A stretch of 64,000 nt of DNA from the NCBI GenBank assembly GCA_020723345.1, contig DYJA01000001.1, positions 179,602 through 243,601 on the forward strand, in the 5' to 3' direction. The DNA comes from Candidatus Aquidulcis sp. (GTDB taxonomy: Bacteria; Chloroflexota; Anaerolineae; UBA4142). Each line of letters starts with the position of its first letter. Position 1 is the stretch's first letter. The translations under genes and the position numbers were made by a program. The notes below the pieces were generated by a model. The model saw only the letters and a program-made list of their open reading frames with translations, did not search any database and was not told the origin of the DNA. Positions 7,630-15,978 of this stretch are shown here, piece after piece.

Positions 7630-8964
7630 TTAACGCGCAGTTGGAGTCGCAGATGCTTGAAGTTGCGCGATGATTTTCTTCACTTCGGCTGGGACGTACT
7701 CTGGCTTGTAGAACCGTTCGATCTTGTTGTTGGGATCGCTCGCCGCGGTTTTCAGCCAATTGGTCAGCGCGGTGCTTTGGACGCGCGTGAGCGCGCTCGA
7801 CTCGAGTTCGCGGTTCTGCTCGTGCGCGGTCACTTGAATAATATGCAAGCCGTAGGTCGTCGTGATCGGCTGGCTGATTTGGTTCACTTGCAGCGCGAAC
7901 GCGGTATCTTCGAACTCTTTGATCATCGCGCCGCGGGGGAACCAACCCAGGTCGCCGCCCGAATCTTTCGAGCCGGGGTCTTGTGACACGTCTTGCGCGA
8001 CTTTGCCGAAATCTTCGCCTTTGCTCAAGCGTTCTTCGACTTTGACCGCGTCGTCATAGGTACTGACGAGGATGTGCCGCGCCTGGACTTGTTCAGCCGT
8101 CTTTGGCATTTCGTCGGCTAGCACTTTTTGCAATTTCTGGCGCAGGATACTCGTTTCGATCATCTTGCGCAAGTCCGGCTCGCTGACTTGGGTTTGTTTG
8201 GTGATCGTCTCGAACAACTTTTTCTTTTCGGTCAGATAGGTTTCGTACACCATCAGCGTCGGCGTGGGCAGCGGCGTCTCGGTGGGTCCGATCGTCGCGG
8301 TTGGCGTCGGCGTGGTGGGCGTGATCGTACCAGTTGGTGCGGGCGATGGGGTAAATGTCCGCGTGACCGTTGGCGTGCGCGTCGGTGTGCCGGTTCTCGT
8401 CGGCGTCGGCGATGGACCAGCGGTGGGCGAAGGCGTCGGGCGCAAATAGCCGACGTATTGTTCGATCTCTTGATCCACTTCGTCCGCCAGCACGGTGATA
8501 TTGCGCCGCGCGGCTTCTTGCCGCGCCAATTCGTCTTCGATCATCGTGTTCATCAGCGAATTGGGCAGACCGACCAATTGGAACGCGGCTTGTTCGTATT
8601 GTTGTTCGTACGACGACTTGATAAAATCGAGCGTCGGGTCGCTGCCGATCTGTTGGAGCTGGGCGATGATTTGCTGCAATTGCCCGTTCAACGTCACCGC
8701 GCTGTACCGCAGTTGGGTTTGATAATCGCGGATGCTGATCGGCTTGTCATTAACGGTCGCAATTGGGCTGTTGAATTGAACGGCGAGCAGGGTCTGCAAT
8801 CCGCCGAAGTTCGCCGATAAATAACCCAAGCCGAAAACAATCAGAATGACGAGCGCGACCGCGCCGAGCGCAAGATACAACATTCTCTCCTGACGCTCTT
8901 CGCGCGCGCGACGGAGTTGTTGTTTGCGAGTTTCTTGGAGCGTGTGCTTATCGCCTTTTGGCAT
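7630..8964 (-). CDS. Membrane-anchored SurA/PrsA-like PpiC peptidyl-prolyl isomerase
   Basis: 444 residues in the order: basic cytoplasmic N-terminus, one membrane helix (about 29-50), an N-terminal SurA-type helical region (VNDKPISIRDYQ..), a long Thr-Pro linker (about 175-235), and a PpiC parvulin domain (about 290-385) with ARHILV, DPGSKDSGGDLGWFPRG and ITTTYGLHIIQV. Parvulin foldases of this layout assist folding of exported proteins outside the membrane. The Thr-Pro linker inside the chaperone part is unusual and matches the style of other surface proteins here. It lies upstream of rpsR on the same strand, separated by a foldback repeat. Confidence 0.85.
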   Translation of the reverse strand: MPKGDKHTLQETRKQQLRRAREERQERMLYLALGAVALVILIVFGLGYLSANFGGLQTLLAVQFNSPIATVNDKPISIRDYQTQLRYSAVTLNGQLQQIIAQLQQIGSDPTLDFIKSSYEQQYEQAAFQLVGLPNSLMNTMIEDELARQEAARRNITVLADEVDQEIEQYVGYLRPTPSPTAGPSPTPTRTGTPTRTPTVTRTFTPSPAPTGTITPTTPTPTATIGPTETPLPTPTLMVYETYLTEKKKLFETITKQTQVSEPDLRKMIETSILRQKLQKVLADEMPKTAEQVQARHILVSTYDDAVKVEERLSKGEDFGKVAQDVSQDPGSKDSGGDLGWFPRGAMIKEFEDTAFALQVNQISQPITTTYGLHIIQVTAHEQNRELESSALTRVQSTALTNWLKTAASDPNNKIERFYKPEYVPAEVKKIIAQLQASATPTAR

Positions 8965-8978
8965 GAGAATCCTTTTCG

Positions 8979-9041
8979 GTCAATTGGTCAATCGGGCAAT
9001 CGGGCGATCAGATACCTGATCGCCTGATCGCCCGATTAACT
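8979..9041. repeat. Intergenic foldback with 7-base periodicity
   Basis: Units of the type TCAATTG/GTCAATC/GGGCAAT/CGGGCGA run into GATCAG-ATAC-CTGATC and back through CGCCTGATCGCCCGAT. The two arms pair, so the whole spacer between rpsR and the foldase gene is one hairpin. Confidence 0.65.
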
Positions 9042-9043
9042 GT

Positions 9044-9385
9044 TTATTCTCCGCGGGTGGCTTCGGTGGCAAAGGGCAACAAGGCGACGTGGCGCGCGCG
9101 CTTGATCGCGGCGGAAAGCACGCGTTGATGGCGCGCGCAGGTGCCGACTTTGCGGCGCGGTTTGATCTTGCCGTGATCGGTCAAATAGCGGCGCAGCATT
9201 TCGACATTTTTGTAATCAATCGTCTTGGCTTTTTGCGCGCAGAATGGACAGACGCGCGGCGGGCGCGGTCCCTGAAAACGTCCGGGACGTCGCCCCGGTG
9301 GACCATTGCGGCCGCGCGAATCGGAAGTTCTGGCGGCGGAGGGGGTTGATCCTGCGCCCATTGGCGTCGGTTTGGTTTCTTCCAT
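9044..9385 (-). CDS. rpsR: Small ribosomal subunit protein bS18
   Basis: 113 residues. The conserved core contains [38 protein letters not shown] and [12 protein letters not shown], all typical of bS18. The family is usually about 75-80 residues, so the 35-residue N-terminal Gly/Pro/Arg-rich extension is lineage-specific. It follows rpsF by 45 bases; no ssb gene lies between them, unlike in many bacteria. Confidence 0.96.
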   Translation of the reverse strand: MEETKPTPMGAGSTPSAARTSDSRGRNGPPGRRPGRFQGPRPPRVCPFCAQKAKTIDYKNVEMLRRYLTDHGKIKPRRKVGTCARHQRVLSAAIKRARHVALLPFATEATRGE

Positions 9386-9430
9386 GGTATTGAATACTCC
9401 TGTTTCGATTCAATCAACGCGTGGCGCGCG

Positions 9431-9718
9431 TTATTCGCTCTCGACGCGCGTGACGAGGTAACGCAAAACATCTTCCAGCAATTGGAGATTGCGTTCGAGA
9501 TCGCGCACCGCCGTGGAGGGCAGTTTGATTTGGAGGACTGAATAAAAACCTTCGGTGACTTTGGCGATGGGGAAGGCGAGGCGACGTTTGCCCCAATCTT
9601 CGCGCTTGACAATTTCTCCGCCGGCTGTGACGATGAATTTGTCGATGCGTTCGTGCATTGCCGCGAGCGCTTGTTCATCCAGGGTGGGACGAACGATGTA
9701 CATCAATTCGTAAGACAA
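9431..9718 (-). CDS. rpsF: Small ribosomal subunit protein bS6
   Basis: 95 residues beginning MSYELMYIVRP and containing the bS6 features GGEIVKREDWGKRRLAFPI and a final LRYLVTRVE. It binds 16S rRNA together with bS18, encoded just downstream. The promoter is at 9807-9835 (- strand), leaving an approximately 80-base leader with a clear purine-rich ribosome site. Confidence 0.96.
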   Translation of the reverse strand: MSYELMYIVRPTLDEQALAAMHERIDKFIVTAGGEIVKREDWGKRRLAFPIAKVTEGFYSVLQIKLPSTAVRDLERNLQLLEDVLRYLVTRVESE

Positions 9719-9806
9719 GATGGACTCCTTTCCTCGGGTTTGCTCCGCGTGAGGCGCGGGCGAAAAGGTGTGTGGTTATTCAATTGGATTTCACACAACG
9801 GGCGCG

Positions 9807-9835
9807 ATTATAACAGATAAGCGCGAATCTGGCAA
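9807..9835 (-). promoter_or_regulatory. Promoter of rpsF-rpsR
   Basis: On the - strand TTGCCA (9835-9830), 17 bases, then TATAAT (9812-9807). It is divergent from the nadE promoter. Confidence 0.75.
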
Positions 9836-9840
9836 ATCGT

Positions 9841-9870
9841 TGTCGGACAAGTTGGCAACTTGTCCGACAT
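9841..9870. repeat. Long palindrome overlapping the nadE -35 box
   Basis: TGTCGGACAAGTT and AACTTGTCCGACA are exact inverses around a short centre. The -35 hexamer of the + strand promoter (9852-9857) is at the centre. The sequence belongs to the GGACAAGTT hairpin family also seen at 57321, so it may be a captured repeat acting as an operator. Confidence 0.7.
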
Positions 9871-9880
9871 TGGATATAAT
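9852..9880 (+). promoter_or_regulatory. Promoter of the NAD synthase operon, probably leaderless
   Basis: TTGGCA (9852-9857), 17 bases, TATAAT (9875-9880). The ATG at 9888 is only 7 bases beyond the -10 box, where transcription would start, so the mRNA should have almost no 5' leader. Confidence 0.75.
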
Positions 9881-9887
9881 AGCGAGG

Positions 9888-10748
9888 ATGAAATTCAAAC
9901 TCGCGCTGGCTCAATTCGCGCCGCATCTCGGCGACGTGGACGCGAATCTTAAAATAATCGCCGACTATATCGCGCGCGCACGCGTCGCGCAAGCCGACGT
10001 GATCGTCTTGCCCGAACTCGCGCTGACCGGCTATTATCTCAAAGACCTCGTGCCGACGGTCGCCGCGCGTCCATCGCCCGACGATCCGCGTTTTGCGCCG
10101 CTGATCGCCGCGAGCCGCGATCTCGATATCGTCGTCGGTTTCGTCGAAGAGGACGCGCGCTATCGCTACTATATCGCCGCGGCGTACCTGTCCGCCGGAC
10201 GCGTCGTTCACGTCCACCGTAAAGTGTACCTGCCGACGTATCGGCTGTTCGACGACGGACGATTCTTCGCGCCGGGCAATACCTTCCGCGCGTTCAACAC
10301 GCGCTTTGGGCGGATGGGTTTGCTGATTTGCGAGGACGCGTGGCATCTCTCGTCGCCGTACGTCTTGTGGCAAGACGGCGCGGATTTTCTGATCGATCTC
10401 TCCGCGAGTCCGGGGTACGGCATTTCGGCGAGCGATGAACTGGCGAACGCGGAGACCGTGAAAACGTTTTTGCAAACCTACGCGTCGATCTTGACGACGT
10501 TTGTGATCTTTAGCAACCGCGTTGGAATGGAAGACGGCATCGCGTTTTGGGGCGGCAGTCACGTTCTCGCGCCCGACGGCAAGCCGCTTGCCGCCGCGCC
10601 GCGCTTTGACGACGCGCTCGTCTGCGCCGAAATCGACACGGACGCGCTGCGCCGCGCGCGCTTGGGCTTGCCGATTTTGCGCGACGAACAACGTGAGTTG
10701 GTGCGACACGAATTGGGACGCGTCGCCAAGTTCGAGTTGGATCGCTGA
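9888..10748 (+). CDS. Nitrilase-family glutaminase subunit of NAD synthase
   Basis: 286 residues of the carbon-nitrogen hydrolase superfamily. The catalytic triad is visible: Glu in LPELALTGY, Lys in VHRKVYLPTY and Cys in LLICEDAWH. The opening LALAQFAPHLGDVDANL is typical of the amidase half of glutamine-dependent NAD synthetases. Usually this domain is fused to NadE; here it is a separate gene one base upstream of nadE. It should release ammonia from glutamine for the synthetase. Another amidase specificity is possible, but the context is strong. The ATG at 9888 is preferred because it sits at the predicted transcription start. Confidence 0.85.
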   Translation: MKFKLALAQFAPHLGDVDANLKIIADYIARARVAQADVIVLPELALTGYYLKDLVPTVAARPSPDDPRFAPLIAASRDLDIVVGFVEEDARYRYYIAAAYLSAGRVVHVHRKVYLPTYRLFDDGRFFAPGNTFRAFNTRFGRMGLLICEDAWHLSSPYVLWQDGADFLIDLSASPGYGISASDELANAETVKTFLQTYASILTTFVIFSNRVGMEDGIAFWGGSHVLAPDGKPLAAAPRFDDALVCAEIDTDALRRARLGLPILRDEQRELVRHELGRVAKFELDR

Positions 10749-10749
10749 A

Positions 10750-11622
10750 ATGTCAGACACACTCAAGCCGCTTGAACTAAACACCGCGCTCGCGCGCCGC
10801 ATGATCGTCGATTTCATTCGCGTCGAATTGACGCGCGTCGGTTTTTCGCGCGGCATCCTGGGTTTGTCCGGCGGCATCGACTCGTCGCTCGTCGCGTTTC
10901 TTGCGGTCGAAGCGTTGGGCGCGGAAAACGTGCTGGGAATGATTTTGCCGTACCGCACGAGCCATCCCGACAGTCGTGCGGACGCGGAACTCGTCGCGCG
11001 CCAACTCGGCATCGCGACGCGCGTCGTCGAAATTACGCCGATGGTCGAGCCGTACCTCGCGCAACTTGAACAGCATCCTGAGCGGAGCGCAGCGCAGTCG
11101 AAGGGAGCGGAGTCGAAGGAGCGACGACGCGGTAACGTGATGGCGCGCGCGCGGATGATCGTGCTGTACGATCAATCGGAAGAAGCGCGCGCGCTCGTCC
11201 TCGGCACGTCGAACAAGACCGAAACGCTGCTCGGTTACACGACGCTGTTTGGCGATAACGCGGCAGCGATTCAGCCGATTGCCGATCTGTACAAATGCCA
11301 GGTGCGGCAACTCGCGCGCGCTGTCGGCGTGCCGGAACGGATCATCGCCAAAGCGCCGAGCGCGGACTTGTGGCAAGGACAGACGGACGAAGGCGAACTC
11401 GGTTTCACGTACGACGACGCGGACGCGATTCTGTATCGCCTCGTGGACGAACGCCGCCGCGTCGAAGATGTGATCGCCCAAGGATTCGACGCGCGCGTCG
11501 TGCAACACGTCGTCGAGTTAGTGCGGCGCAATCACTTCAAGCGCGTGCCGCCGCCGGTCGCCAAGATTAGCGCACGGACGGTCGGAATTGATTTTTTGTA
11601 CGACCGAGATTGGGGCAAGTGA
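10750..11622 (+). CDS. nadE: NAD(+) synthase, synthetase subunit
   Basis: 290 residues of the N-type ATP pyrophosphatase family. The P-loop SGGIDSS is at residues 40-46; later come RRGN..AR.RMIVLYD, LVLGTSNKTE, GY.T.FGD, and KAPSADLW.GQTDEGELGF. It adenylates nicotinic acid adenine dinucleotide and amidates it, using ammonia from the amidase encoded one base upstream. About 17 residues (108-124), placed just before the conserved RRGN, are encoded by an in-frame copy of a dispersed repeat; the frame is intact, so the protein is presumably functional. Confidence 0.93.
   Translation: MSDTLKPLELNTALARRMIVDFIRVELTRVGFSRGILGLSGGIDSSLVAFLAVEALGAENVLGMILPYRTSHPDSRADAELVARQLGIATRVVEITPMVEPYLAQLEQHPERSAAQSKGAESKERRRGNVMARARMIVLYDQSEEARALVLGTSNKTETLLGYTTLFGDNAAAIQPIADLYKCQVRQLARAVGVPERIIAKAPSADLWQGQTDEGELGFTYDDADAILYRLVDERRRVEDVIAQGFDARVVQHVVELVRRNHFKRVPPPVAKISARTVGIDFLYDRDWGK
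11073..11122. repeat. Dispersed repeat fragment in frame inside nadE
   Basis: CATCCTGAGCGGAGCGCAGC, then GTCGAAGG and a second GTCGAAGGAGCG, match the repeat arm at 3261-3287 and the element at 2564. It encodes extra residues just before RRGN in NadE. Confidence 0.75.
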
Positions 11623-11663
11623 TTTTTCGATTTCTGATTGCCAATTTTTGATTTTCAACGGGG
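11620..11663. repeat. AT-rich 7-base-period array, left side of the NERD gene
   Basis: Units of the type TTTTTCG/ATTTCTG/ATTGCCA/ATTTTTG/ATTTTCA repeat with a 7-base step. The array at 12741 is its approximate inverse complement. Confidence 0.6.
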
Positions 11664-11672
11664 AGGTTGGAA

Positions 11673-12740
11673 ATGGCACGACAGACAGAACCGAGGAAAG
11701 ATTCAAAGCAAATCGTCGTCGAACTAACAATGCCGCTGGAAGAAGCGCGGCAGGTGATTTGGCAAGGGCGCGGTGTACACGATCCGATGGGGCAACTGAT
11801 TGATGCTAAACAAATTGACAAAGGTGATTTGGCATGGGCAGTTGACTGTGGGTTTGAGCCCAAGTTTCGCGAAGCCGCTAGAACACTTTTGGCGTATTGG
11901 CTCGGTCAACCCGCGACACTTGAGAAGACTTTGCAATATGGGCCACAGGTGATCGAGGGCAGTCATGACCTTGAAGATATTGAACGCAAAAATCTAATTC
12001 AGGCATCTGCGTTTTTCGGTTTGACATTCGGTTTTATCGGTATCTACCTAACCATGTTCGTAACCAATTGGATTTTTGATCTCTTCAAACACTGGGGACA
12101 AGGTGAGTACCTTGGAGTTGTGTTAGCTCTGTTGTTTGATGTAGGTTGTTTCGCTGGAGCAGTTTGGTTATTGCTACGGTATATCAAACAAAAATATGAT
12201 ACATCCAAGTCCTTCCGAACTGGACGCGAAGGCGAGGAAAAAGTAGTTGAAAGACTTCGGTCTGCGCTGGATAATCGTTGGACAATATTTCGTAACTTAC
12301 ACCTACCGGGTCATAACGATGACATTGATGTTGTTCTGGTGGGTCCTGCTGGCGTTTGGGCAATGGAGGTCAAATCGTCCCGCTCTACGGTAAAAATCGA
12401 GGGGAAGAAATGGGAATTGAAGGTCAAAGGGCGGTGGGTTTCAGCGCAGAATAATCCATCTGACCAGATAACAGTTAATGCTAAATTGTTGAATGATTTT
12501 CTGAAGCGGCAAGGCATTACACGTTGGATTGAGTGCGCGATTGTACTAGCAAGTTCCCAACCGATTTCCAATTTCGATTTGTCTGAAATCCCCGTCTGGC
12601 TTTTGCCCACAATCGAAGAAAAAGTTACCAACTTGAGTACGCGAGTTCCCCCTACGGAGAAAGATATCGAACAGATCGTCGCAATCTTCAAGGATTTAGC
12701 GACAAAACGAATCGCGATAGAAGAAGTCAAATACAAGTAA
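11673..12740 (+). CDS. Membrane protein with NERD nuclease-related domain
   Basis: 355 residues: an N-terminal soluble helical part, two membrane helices (about 110-135 and 146-168), and a NERD domain (about 185-300) with GREGEEKV..L, FRNLHLPGHNDDIDVVLVGPAG, and the acidic/lysine core WAMEVKSSR. NERD domains belong to the PD-(D/E)XK nuclease-like fold; the D..E-x-K pattern is present, so nuclease activity is possible but not shown. The start at 11673 follows GGGGAGG; a TTG six bases earlier is less likely. The gene is visibly more AT-rich than its neighbours and is bracketed by inverted 7-base arrays, suggesting acquisition. Confidence 0.8.
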   Translation: MARQTEPRKDSKQIVVELTMPLEEARQVIWQGRGVHDPMGQLIDAKQIDKGDLAWAVDCGFEPKFREAARTLLAYWLGQPATLEKTLQYGPQVIEGSHDLEDIERKNLIQASAFFGLTFGFIGIYLTMFVTNWIFDLFKHWGQGEYLGVVLALLFDVGCFAGAVWLLLRYIKQKYDTSKSFRTGREGEEKVVERLRSALDNRWTIFRNLHLPGHNDDIDVVLVGPAGVWAMEVKSSRSTVKIEGKKWELKVKGRWVSAQNNPSDQITVNAKLLNDFLKRQGITRWIECAIVLASSQPISNFDLSEIPVWLLPTIEEKVTNLSTRVPPTEKDIEQIVAIFKDLATKRIAIEEVKYK

Positions 12741-12779
12741 CGCCAATCGAAAATCAGAAATCACAAATCGCAAATTGGA
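12741..12779. repeat. AT-rich 7-base-period array, right side of the NERD gene
   Basis: AATCGAA/AATCAGA/AATCACA/AATCGCA/AATTGGA repeats with a strict 7-base step and is roughly the inverse complement of the array at 11620. It ends at the GGAGG ribosome site of the next gene. Confidence 0.7.
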
Positions 12780-12785
12780 GGTACC

Positions 12786-13718
12786 ATGCCACTCGCACTC
12801 GTCACCGGCGGAGCCGGTTTTATCGGATCACATTTGGTCGAAGGATTGCTTGCGCGCGATTACAAGGTGCGCGTGCTCGACAACTTTTCGACGGGACGGC
12901 GCGAGAATCTCGCGAGCGTCCTGACGAAAGTCGAGTTGCTCGAAGGGAGTGTGGCGAACTTGACGACCGCGCGCAGCGCAATGCGGAACGTGGATGTCGT
13001 TTTTCATCAAGCCGCACTGCCCTCCGTGCCGCGCTCGGTGAAGAATCCACTGGAGAGCAACGAGATCAACATCACCGGCACGCTGAATGTTTTGGTCGCC
13101 GCGCGCGACGCCGGAGTCAAGCGCGTCGTCTACGCTGCATCGTCCGCCGTCTACGGCAATCAACCGACGCTGCCAAAAGTGGAAACGATGACGCCCGATC
13201 CGCTGTCGCCGTATGCGATTGGCAAACTGGCGGGCGAAATGTACGCGCGCGCGTTCACGCAACTGTACGGACTCTCGACAGTTTCTCTGCGTTACTTTAA
13301 CGTCTTCGGACCCCGACAAGATCCGACGACGCAGTACGCCGGAGTGATCGCCAAGTTTATGACGTGCGCGCTAGAAAGCAAGCCGTACCCGGTTTACGGC
13401 GACGGCGAACAATCGCGCGATTTCACGTACGTCGCAAACGTCGTCGAAGCGAACATTCGCGCGGCGGAAAGCACGATCGCAGGCGCGCCGCTCATCAACA
13501 TCGCGTACGGCGAACGGACGACGCTCAATCAGATCATCAAGATTTTGAACGAACTGACCGGGCAAAAGTTATCGGTGGACTATGGACCCGAACGCGCGGG
13601 CGACGTGAAGCACTCGCACGCAGACGTGACGCTCGCCGGGAAATTGATCGGCTATGAGCCGATGGTGAATCTGCGGGAGGGCTTGAAGCGAACACTGGAG
13701 TGGTATCGGCAACAATGA
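12786..13718 (+). CDS. NAD-dependent UDP-sugar C4-epimerase (extended SDR)
   Basis: 310 residues of the extended short-chain dehydrogenase family. The Rossmann motif TGGAGFIGSHL is at the N-terminus, the catalytic Ser-Tyr-Lys set appears as ASSAVYG and YAIGK, and SLRYFNVFGPRQDP with DGEQSRDFTYV is typical of GalE/WbpP-type UDP-hexose or UDP-N-acetylhexosamine 4-epimerases. Exact sugar specificity cannot be read from sequence alone. With galK in the window it could serve galactose metabolism, or equally cell-surface polysaccharide synthesis. GGAGG lies just upstream. Confidence 0.87.
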   Translation: MPLALVTGGAGFIGSHLVEGLLARDYKVRVLDNFSTGRRENLASVLTKVELLEGSVANLTTARSAMRNVDVVFHQAALPSVPRSVKNPLESNEINITGTLNVLVAARDAGVKRVVYAASSAVYGNQPTLPKVETMTPDPLSPYAIGKLAGEMYARAFTQLYGLSTVSLRYFNVFGPRQDPTTQYAGVIAKFMTCALESKPYPVYGDGEQSRDFTYVANVVEANIRAAESTIAGAPLINIAYGERTTLNQIIKILNELTGQKLSVDYGPERAGDVKHSHADVTLAGKLIGYEPMVNLREGLKRTLEWYRQQ

Positions 13719-13739
13719 CCAATGACGAATGATAATGAA

Positions 13740-13764
13740 ACCGCGCCGCCGTTGTCAGGCGCGT
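13740..13764 (+). terminator. Terminator after the epimerase gene
   Basis: CGCGCC and GGCGCG form a stem around GCCGTTGTCA, followed by TTTTTTATTT. It sits between convergent genes and may serve only the + strand. Confidence 0.8.
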
Positions 13765-13767
13765 TTT

Positions 13768-15180
13768 TTATTTCTGCCGCGAGGTGTCCAAGATTCCACC
13801 CTCAGTCATCGCCGCCAAATCGAGAATGTGGTCGAGTTGTTCTGCGGTGAGATAGCGTTTTTCCAGAACGACCTGGCGAATCGGGACGCGGCGCGCCATC
13901 GCTTCCTGGGCGACTTGCGCTGCCTTTTCATAGCCCATAACCGGGTTGAGCGCGGTGACCAGCGCGGTTGATCGCGCGAGCCATGCCGCCGCGTTCTCGC
14001 GATTCGCGGTAATGCCCACCGCGCATTTCGATGTGAATGTTCCGATTGCGCGAATCAGAATGTCCATCGTTTGGAACAGATTGTACGCGACGATGGGCAT
14101 CATGACATTCAGTTCCAGTTGTCCGGCGCTCGCCGCCAGCATCACGGTGAAATGGTTGCCCATGACTTGATAACACGCCATGTTCAGCATTTCCGCCATT
14201 ACCGGATTCACCTTGCCGGGCATGATCGACGAACCCGGTTGCGCGGCGGGCAGTTCGATTTCGGCGAGTCCGGTCGTCGGACCGGAGGCGAGCAGGCGCA
14301 GATCGTTCGCGATCCGCGTCAGTGTGATCGCGAGCGTGTTCAGCGCGGCGGAAAAATCGACTGGGTCGGCGAGCGATTGCATCGATTCAAACAGGTTGCC
14401 CGAACTGCGAACTTGCAAGCCCGTCAATTGATTGATCCGTTCGATCATCCGCGCGTGATACTGCGGGTGCGCGTTCAGCCCCGTGCCGGTCGCCGTGCCG
14501 CCGATGCCGATCCGCCGCAATCGATCCCCTGCCGTCGCGATCCGTTCGCGGTCGAACGCGATGGCTTGCGCGTACGCGCCGAACTCTTGCCCCAAGCGCA
14601 CCGGCACCGCGTCCTGCAAGTGCGTTCGCCCGGATTTGATCACATCGTCGAATTCGCGCGATTTCTGCTCCAAGACTTGCTGGAGCGCGTCGAGTGTTTT
14701 CAGCGACTCGCCCAATCGCCACAAACAGCCAAGCCGAATTGCCGTCGGCACGGTGTCGTTCGTCGATTGCGCCATGTTGACGTGGTCGTGCGGATTCACC
14801 GGCTTGCGCGGATCGTCCAACTGATAACCCAGGATTTGGTTGGCGCGATTGGCGATCACTTCGTTGACGTTCATGTGATGCGATGTCCCCGCGCCTGCCT
14901 GGATCGGATCGACGACGAATTGGTCCGCCCACTCGTTATCCATCACCTCTTGCGCGCTCGCGCTGATCGCTTCCGCGAGTGGCGGCGCGAGCAAACCCAG
15001 ATCGCGATTTACCTCCGCCGCCGCGCGTTTGAGCGCCGCCGTCGCCCACACAAACGCGCGATATTGCGCGAGTCCGCTGATCGGAAAATTCTCCAGCGCG
15101 CGCTGCGTTTCCGCGCCCCACAGCGCATTGCGCGGCACGTTGACCGCGCCCAGCGAATCCTTCTCGGTTCGATATTCCAT
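13768..15180 (-). CDS. aspA: Aspartate ammonia-lyase (aspartase/fumarase superfamily)
   Basis: 470 residues. The superfamily signature GSSIMPGKVNP is present. The motif VDPIQAGAGTS..MNVNEVIANRA matches aspartases (DPIQ-x-GAGTS) rather than fumarases (which have WQTGSGTQ), so reversible deamination of aspartate to fumarate is the favoured reaction. SGRTHLQDAVP is also conserved. Fumarate hydratase is the alternative. The start at 15180 has GAGGAGG directly upstream; an in-frame ATG 11 codons earlier is less likely. Confidence 0.8.
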   Translation of the reverse strand: MEYRTEKDSLGAVNVPRNALWGAETQRALENFPISGLAQYRAFVWATAALKRAAAEVNRDLGLLAPPLAEAISASAQEVMDNEWADQFVVDPIQAGAGTSHHMNVNEVIANRANQILGYQLDDPRKPVNPHDHVNMAQSTNDTVPTAIRLGCLWRLGESLKTLDALQQVLEQKSREFDDVIKSGRTHLQDAVPVRLGQEFGAYAQAIAFDRERIATAGDRLRRIGIGGTATGTGLNAHPQYHARMIERINQLTGLQVRSSGNLFESMQSLADPVDFSAALNTLAITLTRIANDLRLLASGPTTGLAEIELPAAQPGSSIMPGKVNPVMAEMLNMACYQVMGNHFTVMLAASAGQLELNVMMPIVAYNLFQTMDILIRAIGTFTSKCAVGITANRENAAAWLARSTALVTALNPVMGYEKAAQVAQEAMARRVPIRQVVLEKRYLTAEQLDHILDLAAMTEGGILDTSRQK

Positions 15181-15211
15181 GCTAACCTCCTCGCGAAATC
15201 TTGCCGCGCTC

Positions 15212-15217
15212 ATTATA
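15212..15217 (-). promoter_or_regulatory. -10 box for the aspartase gene
   Basis: A perfect TATAAT reads on the - strand at 15217-15212, about 30 bases before the start codon. No clear -35 hexamer is seen at 17 bases. Confidence 0.5.
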
Positions 15218-15284
15218 ACGCGCGCCGCGTGGGATGAATCACGCGGCGCGCAACTTTAACAAAACTCTTGTGGACGCCAGAATC

Positions 15285-15313
15285 TTGTCAGTCCTATTTG
15301 TTTGGGATATAAT
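15285..15313 (+). promoter_or_regulatory. Strong promoter ahead of the signalling island
   Basis: TTGTCA (15285-15290), a 17-base spacer and TATAAT (15308-15313). The transcript would carry a leader of about 250 bases before the first island gene at 15570; the leader holds a small open frame (15422-15553) and nothing else recognised. Confidence 0.8.
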
Positions 15314-15421
15314 GGAGGCGCAGCGCGAGTAGCGCTGACACGATCATCACGCGGGAACGCGCGAAACAAGTTCCTTCATCCGGCAGCGGACGACAGTGGC
15401 GTCACAATTCGAGGAGTGCCA

Positions 15422-15553
15422 ATGTTGATACAGGAATCGGATCCCTCTTGTTCGCGAGTGAACGGCGGGCAAGGCAGTCGCTTTTTTTGCGCCACACTTT
15501 CGGGACACAGTTTGAGCGCGTGTCTGAAGGTTGTGGCGCGTTGTATTGAGTGA
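15422..15553 (+). CDS. Possible 43-residue leader ORF
   Basis: A short open frame starts at an ATG with GAGGAG 7 bases upstream and ends 16 bases before the first zinc-ribbon gene. The peptide has four cysteines and no known motif. It lies in the long leader of the signalling island, so it could be a regulatory leader peptide or chance. Base use does not settle it. Confidence 0.3.
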   Translation: MLIQESDPSCSRVNGGQGSRFFCATLSGHSLSACLKVVARCIE

Positions 15554-15569
15554 AGCGAGGAGGAACCCA

Positions 15570-15953
15570 ATGCAATGTCCAGCGTGTGGAAACATGAACC
15601 GCGCCGGCGTCAAGTTCTGCGCGAAATGCGGAAAACCACTGCCGCAACAACCCGCCGAAGCCGCGACGCCGCAAACTCCGGCGTATTCTCCGCCGCCCGC
15701 GCCACCCGCGCCCGCGCAGATTCCGCCGGTCGCGCCTGCCGCAAAACCAAGCCCTGCCGCGCGCACGTTGCCGTGGAAGAACATCGCGATCGGCTGCGCG
15801 ATTTATTTGCTTGGAATGATTTGCGGCGCGTTGTTACTTGCCGGCGTGTTGTATGGAGTTGAATGGTCGAAAGTCGCCGCCCCGTTCGCGCCGGCATCGC
15901 CAGCGTGGATCACACCGGCGGCGCCGCCTTTTGCGCCGACGACGAAACCGTAG
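15570..15953 (+). CDS. Zinc-ribbon protein with one membrane helix
   Basis: 127 residues: an N-terminal zinc ribbon ([17 protein letters not shown], residues 3-22), a Pro/Ala-rich linker, and one membrane helix (about 72-92) ending in a Pro-rich tail. The same ribbon heads most proteins of the next 28 kb, so it may be a shared adaptor module. No enzymatic domain is present. GAGGAGG lies upstream, and the gene is first in the island's apparent operon. Confidence 0.75.
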   Translation: MQCPACGNMNRAGVKFCAKCGKPLPQQPAEAATPQTPAYSPPPAPPAPAQIPPVAPAAKPSPAARTLPWKNIAIGCAIYLLGMICGALLLAGVLYGVEWSKVAAPFAPASPAWITPAAPPFAPTTKP

Positions 15954-15978
15954 CCGAGGATCAAAAGGAGAATTCTCA

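Noticed and set aside
11041-11130. nadE as a pseudogene because of its repeat insert
   Set aside because: The frame is kept and all motifs on both sides are intact.
13768-15180. Class II fumarase
   Set aside because: DPIQAGAGTS matches aspartases rather than the WQTGSGTQ of fumarases; kept only as an alternative.
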